Source of the DNA: Cenococcum geophilum 1.58
Lineage: Eukaryota > Ascomycota > Dothideomycetes > Gloniales > Gloniaceae
Length of the DNA stretch: 64,000 bases
Reading direction: 5' to 3'
NCBI GenBank assembly: GCA_001692895.1
Contig: KV748219.1
Location: forward strand, 310,001-374,000
Shown here: in pieces, positions 1 to 12,700 of the stretch
Numbering within the stretch: the stretch's first letter is position 1
How the letters are laid out: every line of letters begins with the position of its first letter
Notes under the pieces: generated by a model
Seen by the model: the letters and a program-made list of their open reading frames with translations, nothing else
What the model was told of the DNA's origin: nothing
Database searches by the model: none
Position numbers and translations under genes: made by a program

Positions 1-1750
1 TCTATATAAAGGGCTAGCGGCGTAGGCGTAAGCGTTTAGCGTTAGTGTTTACTGCGCGGCTTGGCGGTGTAGAGGTAGAATTAAGGCCTCTACGGCGACA
101 AATTCCTCTTAATATTACGCGCGTATAAGGAGCTAAAGATCTTATAACTTATAGAGTAGGCTTTTCTCTATAATTTAGTGTAATTTAGACTAAGAAAACG
201 ATTACCGTCCTAAATTAGCTTAGCGGATGGTGCGGATATTTCTATATCCGTAATCGATTTCTTAGTCTAAGCTTCTAAGGTAAGGGCGCGACGGCTACTA
301 TTACTATCGCTATTATTAGTAGGAATTCACCGTTACTAACCCTTTTCCCTATACCTAGAGCACTAAGACCCCTTAGCAACTCATTATAAATAAGTCCCAA
401 TTTTATAGTAGCTCTTTAGGTTAGTAGATTGGTATCTAGCGCTGCTAGTAGTTATAATATAGCGCTTATATAAAATGGGGGTGCTAATAGCGTTCTTAGC
501 AAAGTATAAAATTTTTAACCTATTAGAATAACCAAAAATAAGCTAATAAGGCTAAAAATACTAAGTCTATAAAGGTAAAATTGTACTAAATTAAGAAAGG
601 CAAAAAAGTACTAGATCTAAAAAGGCAAAAGTACTAGATCTTAAAAGGCAAAAACTATAGCCAATTAGCGTAAGGCTTGGCACGAAATTTACATATCTTT
701 ATAGTTTTTTGGTATTACGTAGAGTAGCCCCTTTTACTTCATTCCTTATTTTAGGGCACTCCTTTTAGAACTAACGTTCCTCTAGGCACAGGAACTAATA
801 CCCTATAGCTTTCGTTCTCCTATTCCTAGATCCACTAGTAATTCGCTTATACTGTTTTTAATTTTATCCTATATAGTATAAACAGCTAATAAATATAATA
901 ATCTACTATATTTTAATCCTATATTAAATTTTAATTACCTAGATTTTATATCCTATTTCCTATAATATCCCATACGGAATAATTTAATAAAAAATCTTAT
1001 AGAAATTGGAATTTGTGTTCCATTTTAAAAATATATTTAAAAAAGATAATATTTTATATAGGATTTCTACTAAAATTCTCTTTTTATATCTAGCTTTTAA
1101 ATACCTTTTTAGATATCCTTCTATACGGAAAAAGTGGCTATAAAAATAATACTTTTATTATTTTCTATCCCGTACGGAACTTTATTTAAAACCGTTTAAA
1201 TTTATAGGCTTTTCTTTTCTTATTTTCTACGCTATCCCGTATAGATAGTATGTCTAGGAAAGTAATAAAGTTCTAGTTTCTCTATCTTATTTTTAATAAA
1301 AACCTACTTACATAACTAACTCTATCCAGTAATATTAGATTCCACGTTTTAGGATTAAGGCTATATATCTATATTACGTTAAAGCTATATAATGCAAAGT
1401 TATTGGGATATATATATATATATATTACTAGCTAATAAACAGTATAGTTAAGTAATATACTGCCTTTAACTATTAACAAGTATAAATAGAAAAAAAGAAG
1501 AAAAGAAAAGGATAGCTAAATCCTAAACGTATATCTGCCCTATATACTAAAAAGGCATGCATTCTATAGACCCCTAATACCCTAGTAAATTTAAGAGAGC
1601 TAAGCGTAGGACTATATATTGTTAAACTTGCCTCCTCCTATAAAATTACGCTAAAATTCTACGTTTACACTAATAGCGAATTCTAAATATAATAAGGACA
1701 CTTGTGTCTCTTTATAGCTAGCCAATACTTAAGCCGTAAAAACAGCATTT
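1..1750. other. RIP-degraded AT-rich DNA, no gene seen
   Basis: No reading frame of any length and no recognisable protein remnant was found. CpA and TpG are rare while TpA is very common, the signature of RIP. Small-scale structure only: a unit of about 20 bp (around agatctaaaaaggcaaaagt) repeats imperfectly near 590-650, and a simple (AT)n run lies near 1,410-1,427. It is probably an old transposon decayed past recognition. Confidence 0.6.
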
Positions 1751-1754
1751 TTAA

Positions 1755-3900
1755 TCTAGATCGGAAAATCAATTAGCTTAGCTTTACTGTAGACGTAAAG
1801 GCTCTTACCTCTTAGCTATTAAGGTCCTTTTCTATAAAATCTACGGCTTCTTTCGTCGTGCTCGCCTTATTAAGGAAACTCCTTTAAACTGCCTCTTAAG
1901 CGTTCCGATCTAATGGACCGTACTAGAGCGCGAGGTATATTCTGCTTATAATAGCTTTATTAATTGTCTTTACCCAGTTAGTTATAAGAAACAAGATTCC
2001 TTTATAGTATTTAAGCTTGTGTAAGAATATATAAATAAGGGCATTATAATGGACATTATTAGTAGCACGCTGTTCTACGAACACGTCCGCCTTATTAAGG
2101 AGTAGAGTGGCTTTCTAGTAGGTTACTATCTTAAAGATAAGAGAAAGCTTCTCCTTAAGTATATCCGTAATCGTGCTTAATTCTTTAATAAAGATCTACT
2201 TGGTTAGAAAGAACTACAGTTATAAGGGAATAAAGATATATAACATAAAGTAGTCTTATAAGGTATTCTAACATCGCCTCTACTATTAAGGTCTTACCAA
2301 CACCAAATAGCCCGCTAATTTAGTTATCTTAATAAGGTAATAGTGTGACTATTATTTTATAATAGAGGCATGGTAACATACTATAGGAGGGTAATAAGTC
2401 CGCGTCCTTTGCCCAATACAAAATTATCTAAGGTAGAGTAAGAGTTTTGAGATAAGTAGGTTTTACTAAGAGCTTAAATAACCTCTTTTTACTAAGTAGG
2501 AATCCTAAGGTTATCTAAGAAAGAAGGGTTCCACGTAATATTGCTAATATTAGCAACTGCGAACTTAACTATAATGCGTTAGTAAATGCCGCTTACGTAT
2601 AAGTAAAGATAACGCACGCTAGAGCTTATCACCTAGACTAAAACCTAGCACAGTTAGGCTGCTAATTAGGAAATCTTAATCCTTTATTTTAGTTAGATCT
2701 ATATCTGTCCTCTTAATTTAGTCTTTCCTTTTAATTAAGCCCCCTATAAAATTAAAGATATCTAATAAGTCTAGTATTCCCGGCGACTTATCAATTTATA
2801 GTCTAGCGTAATTAGGGTTAATTTGCTAAAAATACGCCGTATTAACTATAATTCGGCTCTTAACAGAGACTTTAATCTTATTGCCGTCTTTATCCTTATA
2901 AAAGGCAGTCCCTTAATACTAGCGGTAGTAAACGCCTCTTAAGTTATTAAAAATTCAACTATATCTAATTAGCCGTGCTCTAATCTCGCTCGATTTCCGG
3001 TAGTACTCCAGAGAAAATGCCTAAAGGAGGTCTATCCGTTTCGTTCTATAAAACTTCTTAACGGCAAGCCCAAGGGCGGCTTCCCTAAATACTTTTCTAT
3101 CAAAATTAAAGTAGCGACAGTCTAGATGGAAGTACTTAGTTCCGCTTAATCTTGTTTTTTCCTTACTATAATTAAACTTAACGTATCTTGGTTCGCTAGT
3201 ACTAGGACAGGTAGTATAGACCTCTAAGTTTGGCTTAAAGAGAGCCCAGAGTAGATTATACGTAATTTTATAGTTCTTAAGAAGGGGTTTAAGGCGTTTA
3301 GTTGTAGACGCGTAGGTAGTTTTAATAAAGCTAATTAAGAGGTCTAAATGTTTTAAATACACTTTATTCTTAGAGTTAATATTTATACTACTTTAATATA
3401 ATTCTAGTTCCGGGAGAAAATTATATAGGAGGTTCTGTTTAACCTATACGCGGTATAAGCTAGTAAGTTTTAATAGCGGAGATTTTCCGCACCAAAGGCT
3501 TATCCTCTCTTAGGCAGATTCTACGGATATCTTTAAGGACCTTCTTTAAAACGTCTCGCAACCCCTTAAACTTAACATCGACGTAAAACGTGGAGTCTTT
3601 AGTTTTCTTATCTATAATTTATCTTTAGTAATTAAAGACACTTATAAAGAGTATTATACCTACTAATTCGAATACAATTAATAAACACGTATTGGTCTAG
3701 TTTATTAACCTCTCCTATTAGGGCCACTGGCTTAATAATCTTATACTAATAAGCTTTCTTATCCCAACTATAAAGAAATAGTGTTAATAGGACTATATAT
3801 GCACGACTATAAAGATATACACTTCGTTTACCGTCTTATACTCTAACCTAGAGGCTCGCGATATCGCTTTAGTTTTAGGGTCTTCTAGGGCTAGTAGCTC
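1755..3900 (-). pseudogene. Relic of a fungal AAA+ ATPase
   Basis: On the minus strand, remnants follow in the order of a fungal AAA+ ATPase. An open stretch of 113 codons at 3,021-3,362 resembles the conserved region that precedes the ATPase core in large fungal AAA proteins. Then comes a Walker A remnant reading GLFGVGKT at 2,290-2,313 (family form GPPGVGKT), and a Walker B remnant reading LLLNKADVF at 2,080-2,108 (family form LLLDEADVF). The remaining core and C-terminal part run to about 1,755. The changes in Walker B are G-to-A on the coding strand (Asp to Asn, Glu to Lys), and many TAG/TAA stops replace likely CAG/CAA. It cannot make a working protein. The N-terminal limit is unclear and may reach about 4,300. 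Family identity is fairly sure; the original role is unknown. Confidence 0.7.
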
Positions 3901-4487
3901 GACAACTAGGCCTTCTAGGGTAGAGGTAGAGGTAAATAACGTATTTATTGCTATAGCTACCTTTAGCAACTCTAGGAATTGTAAAGCATACTAGATAGTA
4001 AGGGGCTACTAAGCTAGTAATAGAGTAGGGCTGCCCAAAGGAGTGTTTAGGGTCTTTAATATAGTCTATATATTACCTAAAAGGTAGAGCTGATTCGAAG
4101 TATAAGATTAAAGAAGTAGTTAAAGGAGGTCAATAGTACTAGTCTCTAGAGGAAAATTGGAGTAAGGAGCTAAGTGTAGATAGTATCGTTTCTTTAAAAG
4201 ATCCGCCTTCTTTTATATCTAGCGATGCAGCTATACTACGGATATTTACTGTACCCCTTTAGCTATATAGCCTTCCCTTATTAATTCTAGAAGACGCTAG
4301 GTAGATATTAGCATCGTTCTAACGCGGTAAAAGGCTTTACTTGGTACAGTCGTAGAAAGGGGGGCTACTTATTAAGACATTGCTAACGGTTTGGATGCGA
4401 AATCCTAGTGGTAAGTATTAGAGTAAACGCTAGATAATACTAATGTCCTTATAGCGAGGTAGAGACTAAGCCTAGTACATCAGGAAA
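3901..4487. other. RIP-degraded DNA, nothing identified
   Basis: TpA-rich sequence between the ATPase relic and the minisatellite island. It may include the N-terminal part of the ATPase relic on the minus strand, but no motif can be named. Confidence 0.4.
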
Positions 4488-4730
4488 ATGTTTATGCCTC
4501 CTGACAGTACTGACAGGTTCCTGGCAGCTCCTAACAGGGCTGTCAGGAGCTCCAGGAGACACTCACACTCGGCTTCCTGTCAGGAACCTGTCAGGAGGTC
4601 GCNCGGACCACCAGGACCTCCAGGACCATCAGGACCTCCAGGACCATCAGGACCTCCAGGACCATCAGGACCATTAGGGCAATTAGGACAATCAGGACAA
4701 TTAGGACCATTAGGACAATAATTTAAAAAT
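4488..4730 (+). repeat. CAGGA-type minisatellite, collagen-like 9-bp units
   Basis: The first half carries palindromic cctgacagg/cctgtcagg units. The second half is a tandem array of 9-bp units such as caggaccat and caggacctc. Read on the plus strand it gives Gly-Pro-Pro/Gly-Pro-Ser triplets, an effect of the repeat rather than evidence of a collagen-like gene. There is one ambiguous base (n) at 4,603. Unlike its surroundings it is rich in CpA, so it has escaped RIP. A related array lies at 6,535-6,760. Confidence 0.85.
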
Positions 4731-4869
4731 TAAAATTAAAAGTAAGGTATATTAATGCTCTCGTATTTACTGCTAGCTAATAAATATAAAAACCAGTTTA
4801 ATTTTAGACCCAATTCTATATATAGGATACTTTAAGGAATCTAAATAATCCAAATCCTTCCTGCCCTAA

Positions 4870-5850
4870 CTAGGTCTAGTACCTGCCTGCCTGCCTGCCT
4901 ACCTGCCTGCGTCGCGATCGATCGAGGAGACGAGGGGGAAGGCTCTCGCAGAGGTTCCAAATCGTCAATTGGCGGTGTTCCCGATAATCCGCCGGCAGTG
5001 TACTGATTTCCTAACTAGGCCTAGTGCCTGCCTGTCCTGCCTGTCCCGCCTGTCCTACCTGTCTGACCGTCCTACCTGTCTATGCCTGCCTGTCTATGCC
5101 TACCTGTCTGTGCCTACCTGTCGGTGCCTACCTGTCTGTGCCTGTAATTCGGGGGAGAGGTCGGCCCGATCGAAGGCTCTGCTTAATTCGATTGCGATTA
5201 ATTATATTAACTTGAATCATTCTCTATGGGCGTTCGCTGGCTGTACGTTTGAACGGTGGTTATCTGGGGTGCCTCCCTAAGAGGCCTTGATTCGATTTGA
5301 TTCGGTAACAGGGTGATATTGAGGCTCTAGTTTGATTCGATCGATCTATTAAATTAATCGTGGTGTTCGCTGGCTGGTCGTTCAAACGATTATCGTCTGG
5401 CTCTGGCGACAGTCCTCTCCTACCTGCCTACCTACCTACCTGCCTACTTACCTACCTGTCTGCCTACCTACCTACCTACCTACCTACCTACCTACCTACC
5501 TGCCTGCCTGCGTCAGTGTCTGGTTCAATTCGGGGGAGGAGTCGGCCTGATCGAAGGCTCTAATTGATTCGAATCGTTCTCTATGGCCATTCGCTGGCTG
5601 TACATTCGAACGGTAGTCGTCTGGGGTGCCTCCCTAGGAGGCCTTGATTCGATTTGGTGACGGGCCGATATCAAAGCTCTGGTTCAATTCGATCGATCAA
5701 TTAATTGAATCGTTCGTGGTGTTTGCTGGCTGGTCGTTCGAACGGTCGTCGTCTGGTTCTGGCAACGGTCGTCTGGTTCTGGCGACGGTCCTCTGCTGGC
5801 TGCCGTTCTAGTGCCTCCTAAGGTAGGGAGGATGTAAGGAAGGGCAAAAA
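4870..5850. repeat. CCTG/CCTA tetranucleotide arrays in a ~357-bp tandem duplication
   Basis: Runs of cctg/ccta/cctgt units lie at about 4,878-4,915, 5,025-5,142 and 5,415-5,512. Around them a longer unit is present at least twice: the segment beginning gttcgctggctgtacg near 5,230 recurs near 5,589, and the segment gctggctggtcgttc near 5,366 recurs near 5,722, a period of about 356-359 bp. The second copy is followed by a short duplication of the cgtctggttctggc motif. No protein is supported; the short frames here come from the repeats. Confidence 0.8.
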
Positions 5851-5932
5851 ACAAGGTGGCTACAAAGGGGTAACCTGGCAGAGGCACGTGTCGGGCTATC
5901 GGGAACATAGCGGGACCCGATAGTAATGTGTG

Positions 5933-6480
5933 TTATGCGGAGCTTCGTGTAGAGCCTCGTATGCAGAGCTTTGCGCAGAGCCTCGTGCAGAGCTTTTGTA
6001 GTACGTAGGCTTTGTGTAGAGCTTCGTATAGAGTTTTGCGCAGAGCTTTGTGTAGAGCTTCGTATAGAGCTTTATGCAGAGCTTCGTGCAGAGCCTCTAT
6101 ACGTAGAGCTTTGTGTAGAACTTCGTGTAGAAACTTCGTGTAGAACTTCGTGTAGAGCTTCGTGTAGAGCTTCGTGCAGAGCTTCGTGTAGAGCTTCGTG
6201 CAGAGCTTCGTGTAGAGCTTCGTGTAGAGCTTCGTGTAGAGCTTCGTGTAGAGCTTCGTGTAGAGCTTCGTGTAGAGCTTCGTGTAGAGCTTCGTGTAGG
6301 GCGTCGTGTAGAGCTTCGTGTAGAGCTTCGCGCAGAGCTTCGTGCAGAGCTTCGTGCAGAGCTTCGTGCAGAGTTCGTGCAGAGCTTCGTGCAGAGCTTC
6401 GCGCAGAGCTTCGTGTAGGGCTTCGTGCAGAGCTTCGTGTAGGGGTTTCGTGTAGAGCCTCGTGCAGAGCCTTAGTGTTG
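5933..6480. repeat. 12-bp minisatellite (GAGCTTCGTGTA)n, about 45 units
   Basis: A 12-bp unit, consensus gagcttcgtgta with gca/tgc variants, repeats head to tail for about 545 bp. It is most uniform at 6,130-6,300 and has two 1-2 base slips (near 6,130 and 6,374). Because 12 is divisible by three, both strands carry long open frames (Arg-Ala-Ser-Cys on plus, Leu-Tyr-Thr-Lys on minus). These are shadows of the repeat, not genes. Confidence 0.92.
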
Positions 6481-6534
6481 CTTGAGGGGTGTGCATAGGG
6501 TGTTGCTTTGGGGGGGTGTTGGGAGGGGTGTCGC

Positions 6535-6765
6535 TCCTGCCAGGAACCTGACAGGACGATCAGGAAATACTAGTTTCCTGTCAGGAGCGCATCAGGATGG
6601 TAGGGTCCTGTCAGGAGCCTGTCAGGACGACCAGGACGATCAGGACGTTCAGGACGTTCAGGACATCAGGACCTTCAGGACCTTCAGGACCTTCAGGACG
6701 ATCAGGAAAATCAAAATCCTGCCAGGGGCCTGTCAGGACGATCAGGGTCTTAGCACCCCAACAAA
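6535..6765. repeat. Second CAGGA-type minisatellite
   Basis: Units such as caggacgat and caggaccttcaggac, together with the palindromic tcctgtcagga motif, repeat across about 230 bp. It matches the array at 4,488-4,730 in motif and orientation, so the two arrays bracket the GC-richer island between them. Confidence 0.85.
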
Positions 6766-9700
6766 ATGCTGATGTAATAGGCTTAAGGTACGCTCCTACT
6801 ATGGCTACAGAAATAGAGTAAGGCCGTATATAGCGGGATCTCTATTCCGGTTTCAGTTAATATAGGGATATTCCATCCTTAACTGTTTAGCTATTACTAA
6901 TGGCTTACATATAGATAACGGGTTAGAGTACTAGCAAAAAGTGCTCTAATTAATATATAGGAGATAGACGGTGTTTTAAATCGAATTAAAAATACAAATA
7001 CAGAATTAGTGCTAGTAATACTAGCCTAATTACAATAAGCGATCCGGCTGCGCATAAATAGGAATAATAGAGGTAGTGCGCTATTAAAGGCGTAGTATAG
7101 ATGAATATAATTAATCAGGTCTAGGGTCCTTAGTAGAGCAAAATATCTTTTTTACCCTTATTGAGCTCAATCTATTACATTCCTTATTAAGCCTAATCTG
7201 TTGCACTACCCTTATTAAGGTTCAATCTGTTATACCACCCTACCTAAAAAGCCCTATACTTAAACCAAATAGAGCCTAAATCTCTTTTAACGCCTTAAGC
7301 GAATTTTTCATTTAAACCACTTAAGTTCAAAAATTTTTACTTTTACTACCGCTAGGGTGTTAAGTTTAAGATAGCGGTTTTTTTATTATAGGAGCTTAGG
7401 CGGAACCCGGATAAGGTTAAAGAAAATATTTAGTGCTATAATAGTCCCGCCTTCGTTTCCAACGTCGTTCTAAAAAGCTTGTTAGAGTTATATATACAGC
7501 TAAAAGTCTAAAGAGCGCTTTAGATAACAGCGGAACTGCTATAATAATATCTAAGCAATAAGTCGCTTTCAGGTAAGTAGGCCACTAGGGTAAAATACTT
7601 TATTAAGTTTATCTTTAAAAAGATAACTTATAGAAATAAAAGGCAAACGCGGTTGCGGAAGCTAAATTGCAATACTTTAAAGTTTTGCGGATTAGCTTAT
7701 AAGGTTAAGAACGTCCTTAAATTACTACTGGCGGAGTTTAACTTCCTTATCGCGAATATAGCGGACTTTATACATCGCTAAAAGCTTTTATAATATTTAT
7801 ATCGCGAGGACATTAACAAGGCCGTTTATAGCGAGTTTAATCTTAATAATAACGACTTATTTAAAGAATTCCTAAAGTGTTTATCCTCCTCTACCGATCT
7901 AGAATAATTAGGGGTAGCTTACTAGATTAGTATACGTTAAGCTCTAACCTATAAAACGGAAGCGCGAAGAATATACGCAACCTCGTCCTTTTTTTAAGAT
8001 AGTATAATTTATTATAGCAGCGCCGCCAAATATACGTATAGATGTCATATTAAACGCTTAACAAGCCGAACCTAACGGGCAGGCTCAGTCAATCTAAGGT
8101 ATGTTAATACTCTATAACTTAATTACATAACTAAGCTAAGGGTAAGTTTAAGCCTAAGGCTTAGATAGAGGTACAGAACTAGTAGGCAGACGTAAGTAAA
8201 GAGAATATTTCATTATGTATAAGGCGCTACTAAAAACATTTACAATAGAAATCTAATATATGTTCTTGAAAGCACCTAGGAGTCTTATATATAACTTAGA
8301 AAGCCCACTTTCTAATACAGTCTAGGCTAGCAATTAATAAAAAATTGAAGATAGACTAGAAGAAACAATAATAGAATATATAACCGCGCTAATTCCTAAA
8401 GGAGAGAACGAAGACATCTCTATCACCCTATAGGTTAGTTAAAGAGAGGAAGTCTAGTAAATCGACGTATTTAAGCAGCAGCGGACTTGGTCAGCTTTAC
8501 TTAGCTATTTATTACTTTAACCTCAAACTAAGGGGGAACATTATGCTCCGCATCTGTTGTAGTATCTTTATATACCTAGTGCGGTCCAGTACCTTTCGCT
8601 TTAGGATTGAAAATTCTAATTAATTCATCTCTATATTTAATTTTTCTAGTATAATTTACTCCGTTAAATATGCGAGCGGTTATATACTCTTATTACTCTC
8701 CCTAAATGCAAAACTCTACATTAGCTTTAGTATGCTTTAAATAACTTAAATAATCTTTAATATACCTCCCTAAATATAATTAGTCACTATTAATATTTAT
8801 AAAGGTACTCGCGTTAAGAGAATATCTATTCTATATTATTAGTATTCCTCTTTAGGCCCTAAAATAGATCCTTACTAGCTATTTGCTAGTTATATTTACC
8901 TTAACTATAAAGTTTTCTAGCAAGCGCAAGGCGAGGGAAGAGAAAGTAGATAGTGCACAATCCTCTAGTAATAGTGGTCGTAACAGCTAAATACTAAAGG
9001 TGTGTCCTTTAAGAAGTAATACTTATTACTTATAAAAGTTGTATACGGATCCTAGGGTGAAAAAAGCCATAGGTTATAGAAAGAGGGTAATCCTTAAAAT
9101 TAAGGTAAGGGCGTTAAAGTTAGTATAGAAATGGAGTGCGGAAGGCTTTAGCGGGGATATTAAGTTAACTAGGGGAGGAAGGCTATAATTTATATAAAGA
9201 CCTATTAGTCTATCTTAAGCCAAGGATAGAATGGGCCCTTTAATATTCACCTTAGTAACTATAAGAATATAACTTATAGTGGCTGCAAATAAAGTAGGAT
9301 CGTAGGCTTAAACGCGGAGTGACTTTACTAAACTGCGCTATAGGCGATTAGCGAAGTAGAGTTAAAGAAAGGGCGTAACGGAATATAAATATATTGCTAA
9401 GTTAATAAAGTACATGGCTATTCTTAGGCATTAGTGCCCGACGGGAAGTTTATATAAAAGAATTACTAAGTAACTCTCCTAGGTGGGGCTGTAGCCGGTT
9501 TCTACCTAGCCTAAGAAACTGCCTTTAAAATCTATACCCTATAAACTTTTTAGCGTAGAACGTTACGTATATAATAAGGCCACCTATCTAGTAATAGGAC
9601 GGGTAAGGCGTTTGCTATGACGCGCATTTTAGCTATATATTAAAGTTACTAGATATATATTACCCCTCTACTAACTAAAATATCTTATAAGGATTGGATT

Positions 9701-12700
9701 CTTATAGCTCGTTCTTATTTATAAGGTAAATTAACTAAAAACTAAGTCTACAGCTAGTTTATACGCCTTTACATTATATATATAAGTTAATTAATTATTA
9801 ACGCCTAACTTTATATTATTCGGACCGCCGCTTAGTTTCGGCTATATTACGTAATTTAAATTGGCTGACTAAGTTATAAACGTAGTTTCAGCCTTATATT
9901 CTCTATTATCTATAGCGTTATAAGTAGTAATAAGTAGCTCTTACTTACCGCCCTTAAAAAAGTAATGCTTTTGCGGACCTTTCTATACAGCCCTTATATG
10001 ACAGGAAATACGCTATAAATAGATTAAGCTAGAAATGGAATATATAACAAAAATAGACCTCTAAGCTAAAAAAAGGGTACTATTATTATTGCCGTCTCTT
10101 CTGCCTAGTAGGCCGGCCCCTTTTCTTCTACACAGCAGACTAGGCCTTTAATTTTAAACAATAATGCGCCTATAGTAATCCAGGACTTCTTTTTAAAAAG
10201 CGGTTTTTAATCTATTACTATAAAAGATTCTATTCCTTCTTTAACTTAATAAATAGCGCGTCTTCCTCTTCCGTAAATTTTACTCTAAACTTTAGCTTTT
10301 AAGGCTACTTAACCAGATTATCCAATAAGTGGAACCGTTAAGGAAGAATATTTAGTATATATAAGCCGTCTTCCTAGCGCCTAAAAGCTGCTTAAATTAA
10401 AATTTCTTCTAAATTAGCATTTAAGGCGGCTCCTAGTATTGCTTTATTAAAGTCGGAGCTAAAGGCGGAGCTTAGAAGCGGTTTTTAAGTACGGAGGCGA
10501 TTATATATAGGAGATATAGCCTACTTATAATAATTGCTAGTAAGCGTAGTATTCTAATCGGATAAGTACGTGGACAAAACTAAAGGGGAATGCTAAGACC
10601 GCTAGAGATAATGCTTTGTAGCACACTTTATCTTTAATTAACTACTAATAGGGGTTAGTAATCCTTATCGCCCTATACACCCGCGGGCCTCGTTACCCTC
10701 ATTACTACTACTACTGTTATTGTCCTAAGAGTTGTTATTATCCGTATCGCCGCTGTTATTACTTCCGTTACTATAGTTCTCGGCCTTACCTTTATCTATA
10801 ACGTTCTCGCCGTCCTTATTATTATTACTTTCTTTAGCTAAGCCGTTAACAAGATCATTAAGAATATAATTACAACTATTATTAGTCCTATTTTGTAGTG
10901 GTCTAGTATTACAAGGAGATATATAGTGCTGGGGGAAGGGGCTAGTAGGCCGCGCAGTAGAGACCGATCGCTCCTTAATACCATCACTATTGTTAAGGCC
11001 AAGAGTAGGAGAGCTAGAAGGTAGGGTCCTCTAAGAGGTAGATAACTTTCATTACTTCCTAGGTCATACGCTCTCGCCACTCTCGCTAACGGAAGTATTA
11101 AAGATATAATTAATGCTGCCTAGTTAATCGAGCTAATTGGACCTTCGCTTTTTTAACTTCTTAACTCCTAAAGACTCTTAACTAGTAGCTACTAATATCT
11201 TAAGCTTCTACCTAAACTGCGGAGCAGTTCTAATGTAACGCCCCTTAGCTAAATTATCCGTTTAATTGCTGTCTAGCATTAAGGGTGTAGTACAATTATA
11301 CGCAGGTACGTATACCTCCTCTTATAGCGCTTCTAATAAAGGCAGCTCCTTATCTTCTTTATTATCCTTATTACTACCGTTATTCCTATTATCTACTAAT
11401 TATTAGATAAGGCTATTATAAGTTAAAGGGAGGCATATACCCAATTTATGGGGCATTAGCCGGTTATCAACTTCACTAGCTTTATTAACTTCGCCAGTTT
11501 TATCATTAACGTTACTAGCTTTATCGCCCTTAGCTTCTAAGTCTAAATCGGCTATATTATCTTTAATAACTATTAGATTTGCTGCTAGTTATTAAAACTA
11601 TATATTTAGAACTGCTAGGGAAAGAGGGAGAGTGGTAGGATAATTATTGGGATAATTACCTTAACTACTTCCCCTAGAGACTTAACTATTATTTCTATCC
11701 CCATAGAAATCTTCCTTATTATCCTTATTATCCTTATTATTCTCGTAATACTTATTATAAGCTTTCTTATAATCATATATAGGGTCTATAGGCGCTTTAT
11801 TAGACGGAATCTCTAAATTAAGGCCCTAGGTGGAATAATATACTATTAAATACCTAAGCTTCTAATACTTCTTAACTTTTTAGGGGAAAAAGAGGTACTC
11901 CCCTATTTCTCCTTTTAGGTTTACTGCTTACGCTTTTCTTAGGGGCTATAATTCTATAGTACTAAAATAAAGCTGTTAATCTTCTAGGGGGACTAATATA
12001 GAAATTGTTCTTATTAAGCGAAATTTCGTAAGGGATATAAAATAAAGATTAAGATAGTGCTAATATCGTTATTATTAGAGTTGCTATTACTTTATAGCTT
12101 TTAAAAGCTTTAAGGGGGGATTAACGGTCTTTTTAAGTATACGTCAGTTCTTTCTTTGCCGCTAGCACTCATTTATTGCCCCTTACCCCTTACCCCTTAT
12201 TTAGGTTTCTTATCAAATTAAAGCATTTAATACGTGCGTCTCCAGTATAGACTAGGGTCAATTGCCGTTTATAGGGTAAGGTTTATAAAGGCTTAAATTC
12301 CGGCGCCTAATTAACACCCTTAGCAAATTACGGTCAAACCGTATCCGCCCATTTAAGCTAGCGTATTTAGCTCTAATATAGCCGTCGCATCTAGCCCCTT
12401 ATTAGGAGGTTAATGGCGTAAATTCTCCACCCTAGTTCCTTAGTAAAGGGTAGCGCTAATATATCTATTCACTTCCCGATAATACCAATCTAGTTAATCT
12501 TCTGCGCCGCTTATATTAGTAGGTAAAGCCTTACTTATACATATACATTACAAGCTATCTATAACAGAAGGAGGTAGTGTCCTTATTAGTAGCAAGCGGG
12601 GCTCTCTAATACTAACCGCCTAGTAACGGATACGCCTGCCGCTCGCTTAGTAATTATATATATGTCTATAAATATATTAGGTAAAAGACTACATAAGGAT

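Noticed and set aside
4488..4721. Collagen-like Gly-Pro-Pro frame
   Set aside because: It results from a 9-bp minisatellite, contains an ambiguous base and has no flanking coding sequence; a related array at 6.6 kb shows the same in other frames.
5971..6498. 175- and 187-codon open frames on both strands, looking like repetitive proteins
   Set aside because: They are produced by the 12-bp tandem repeat, whose length is a multiple of three; there is no start context, splice structure or codon pattern of a gene.
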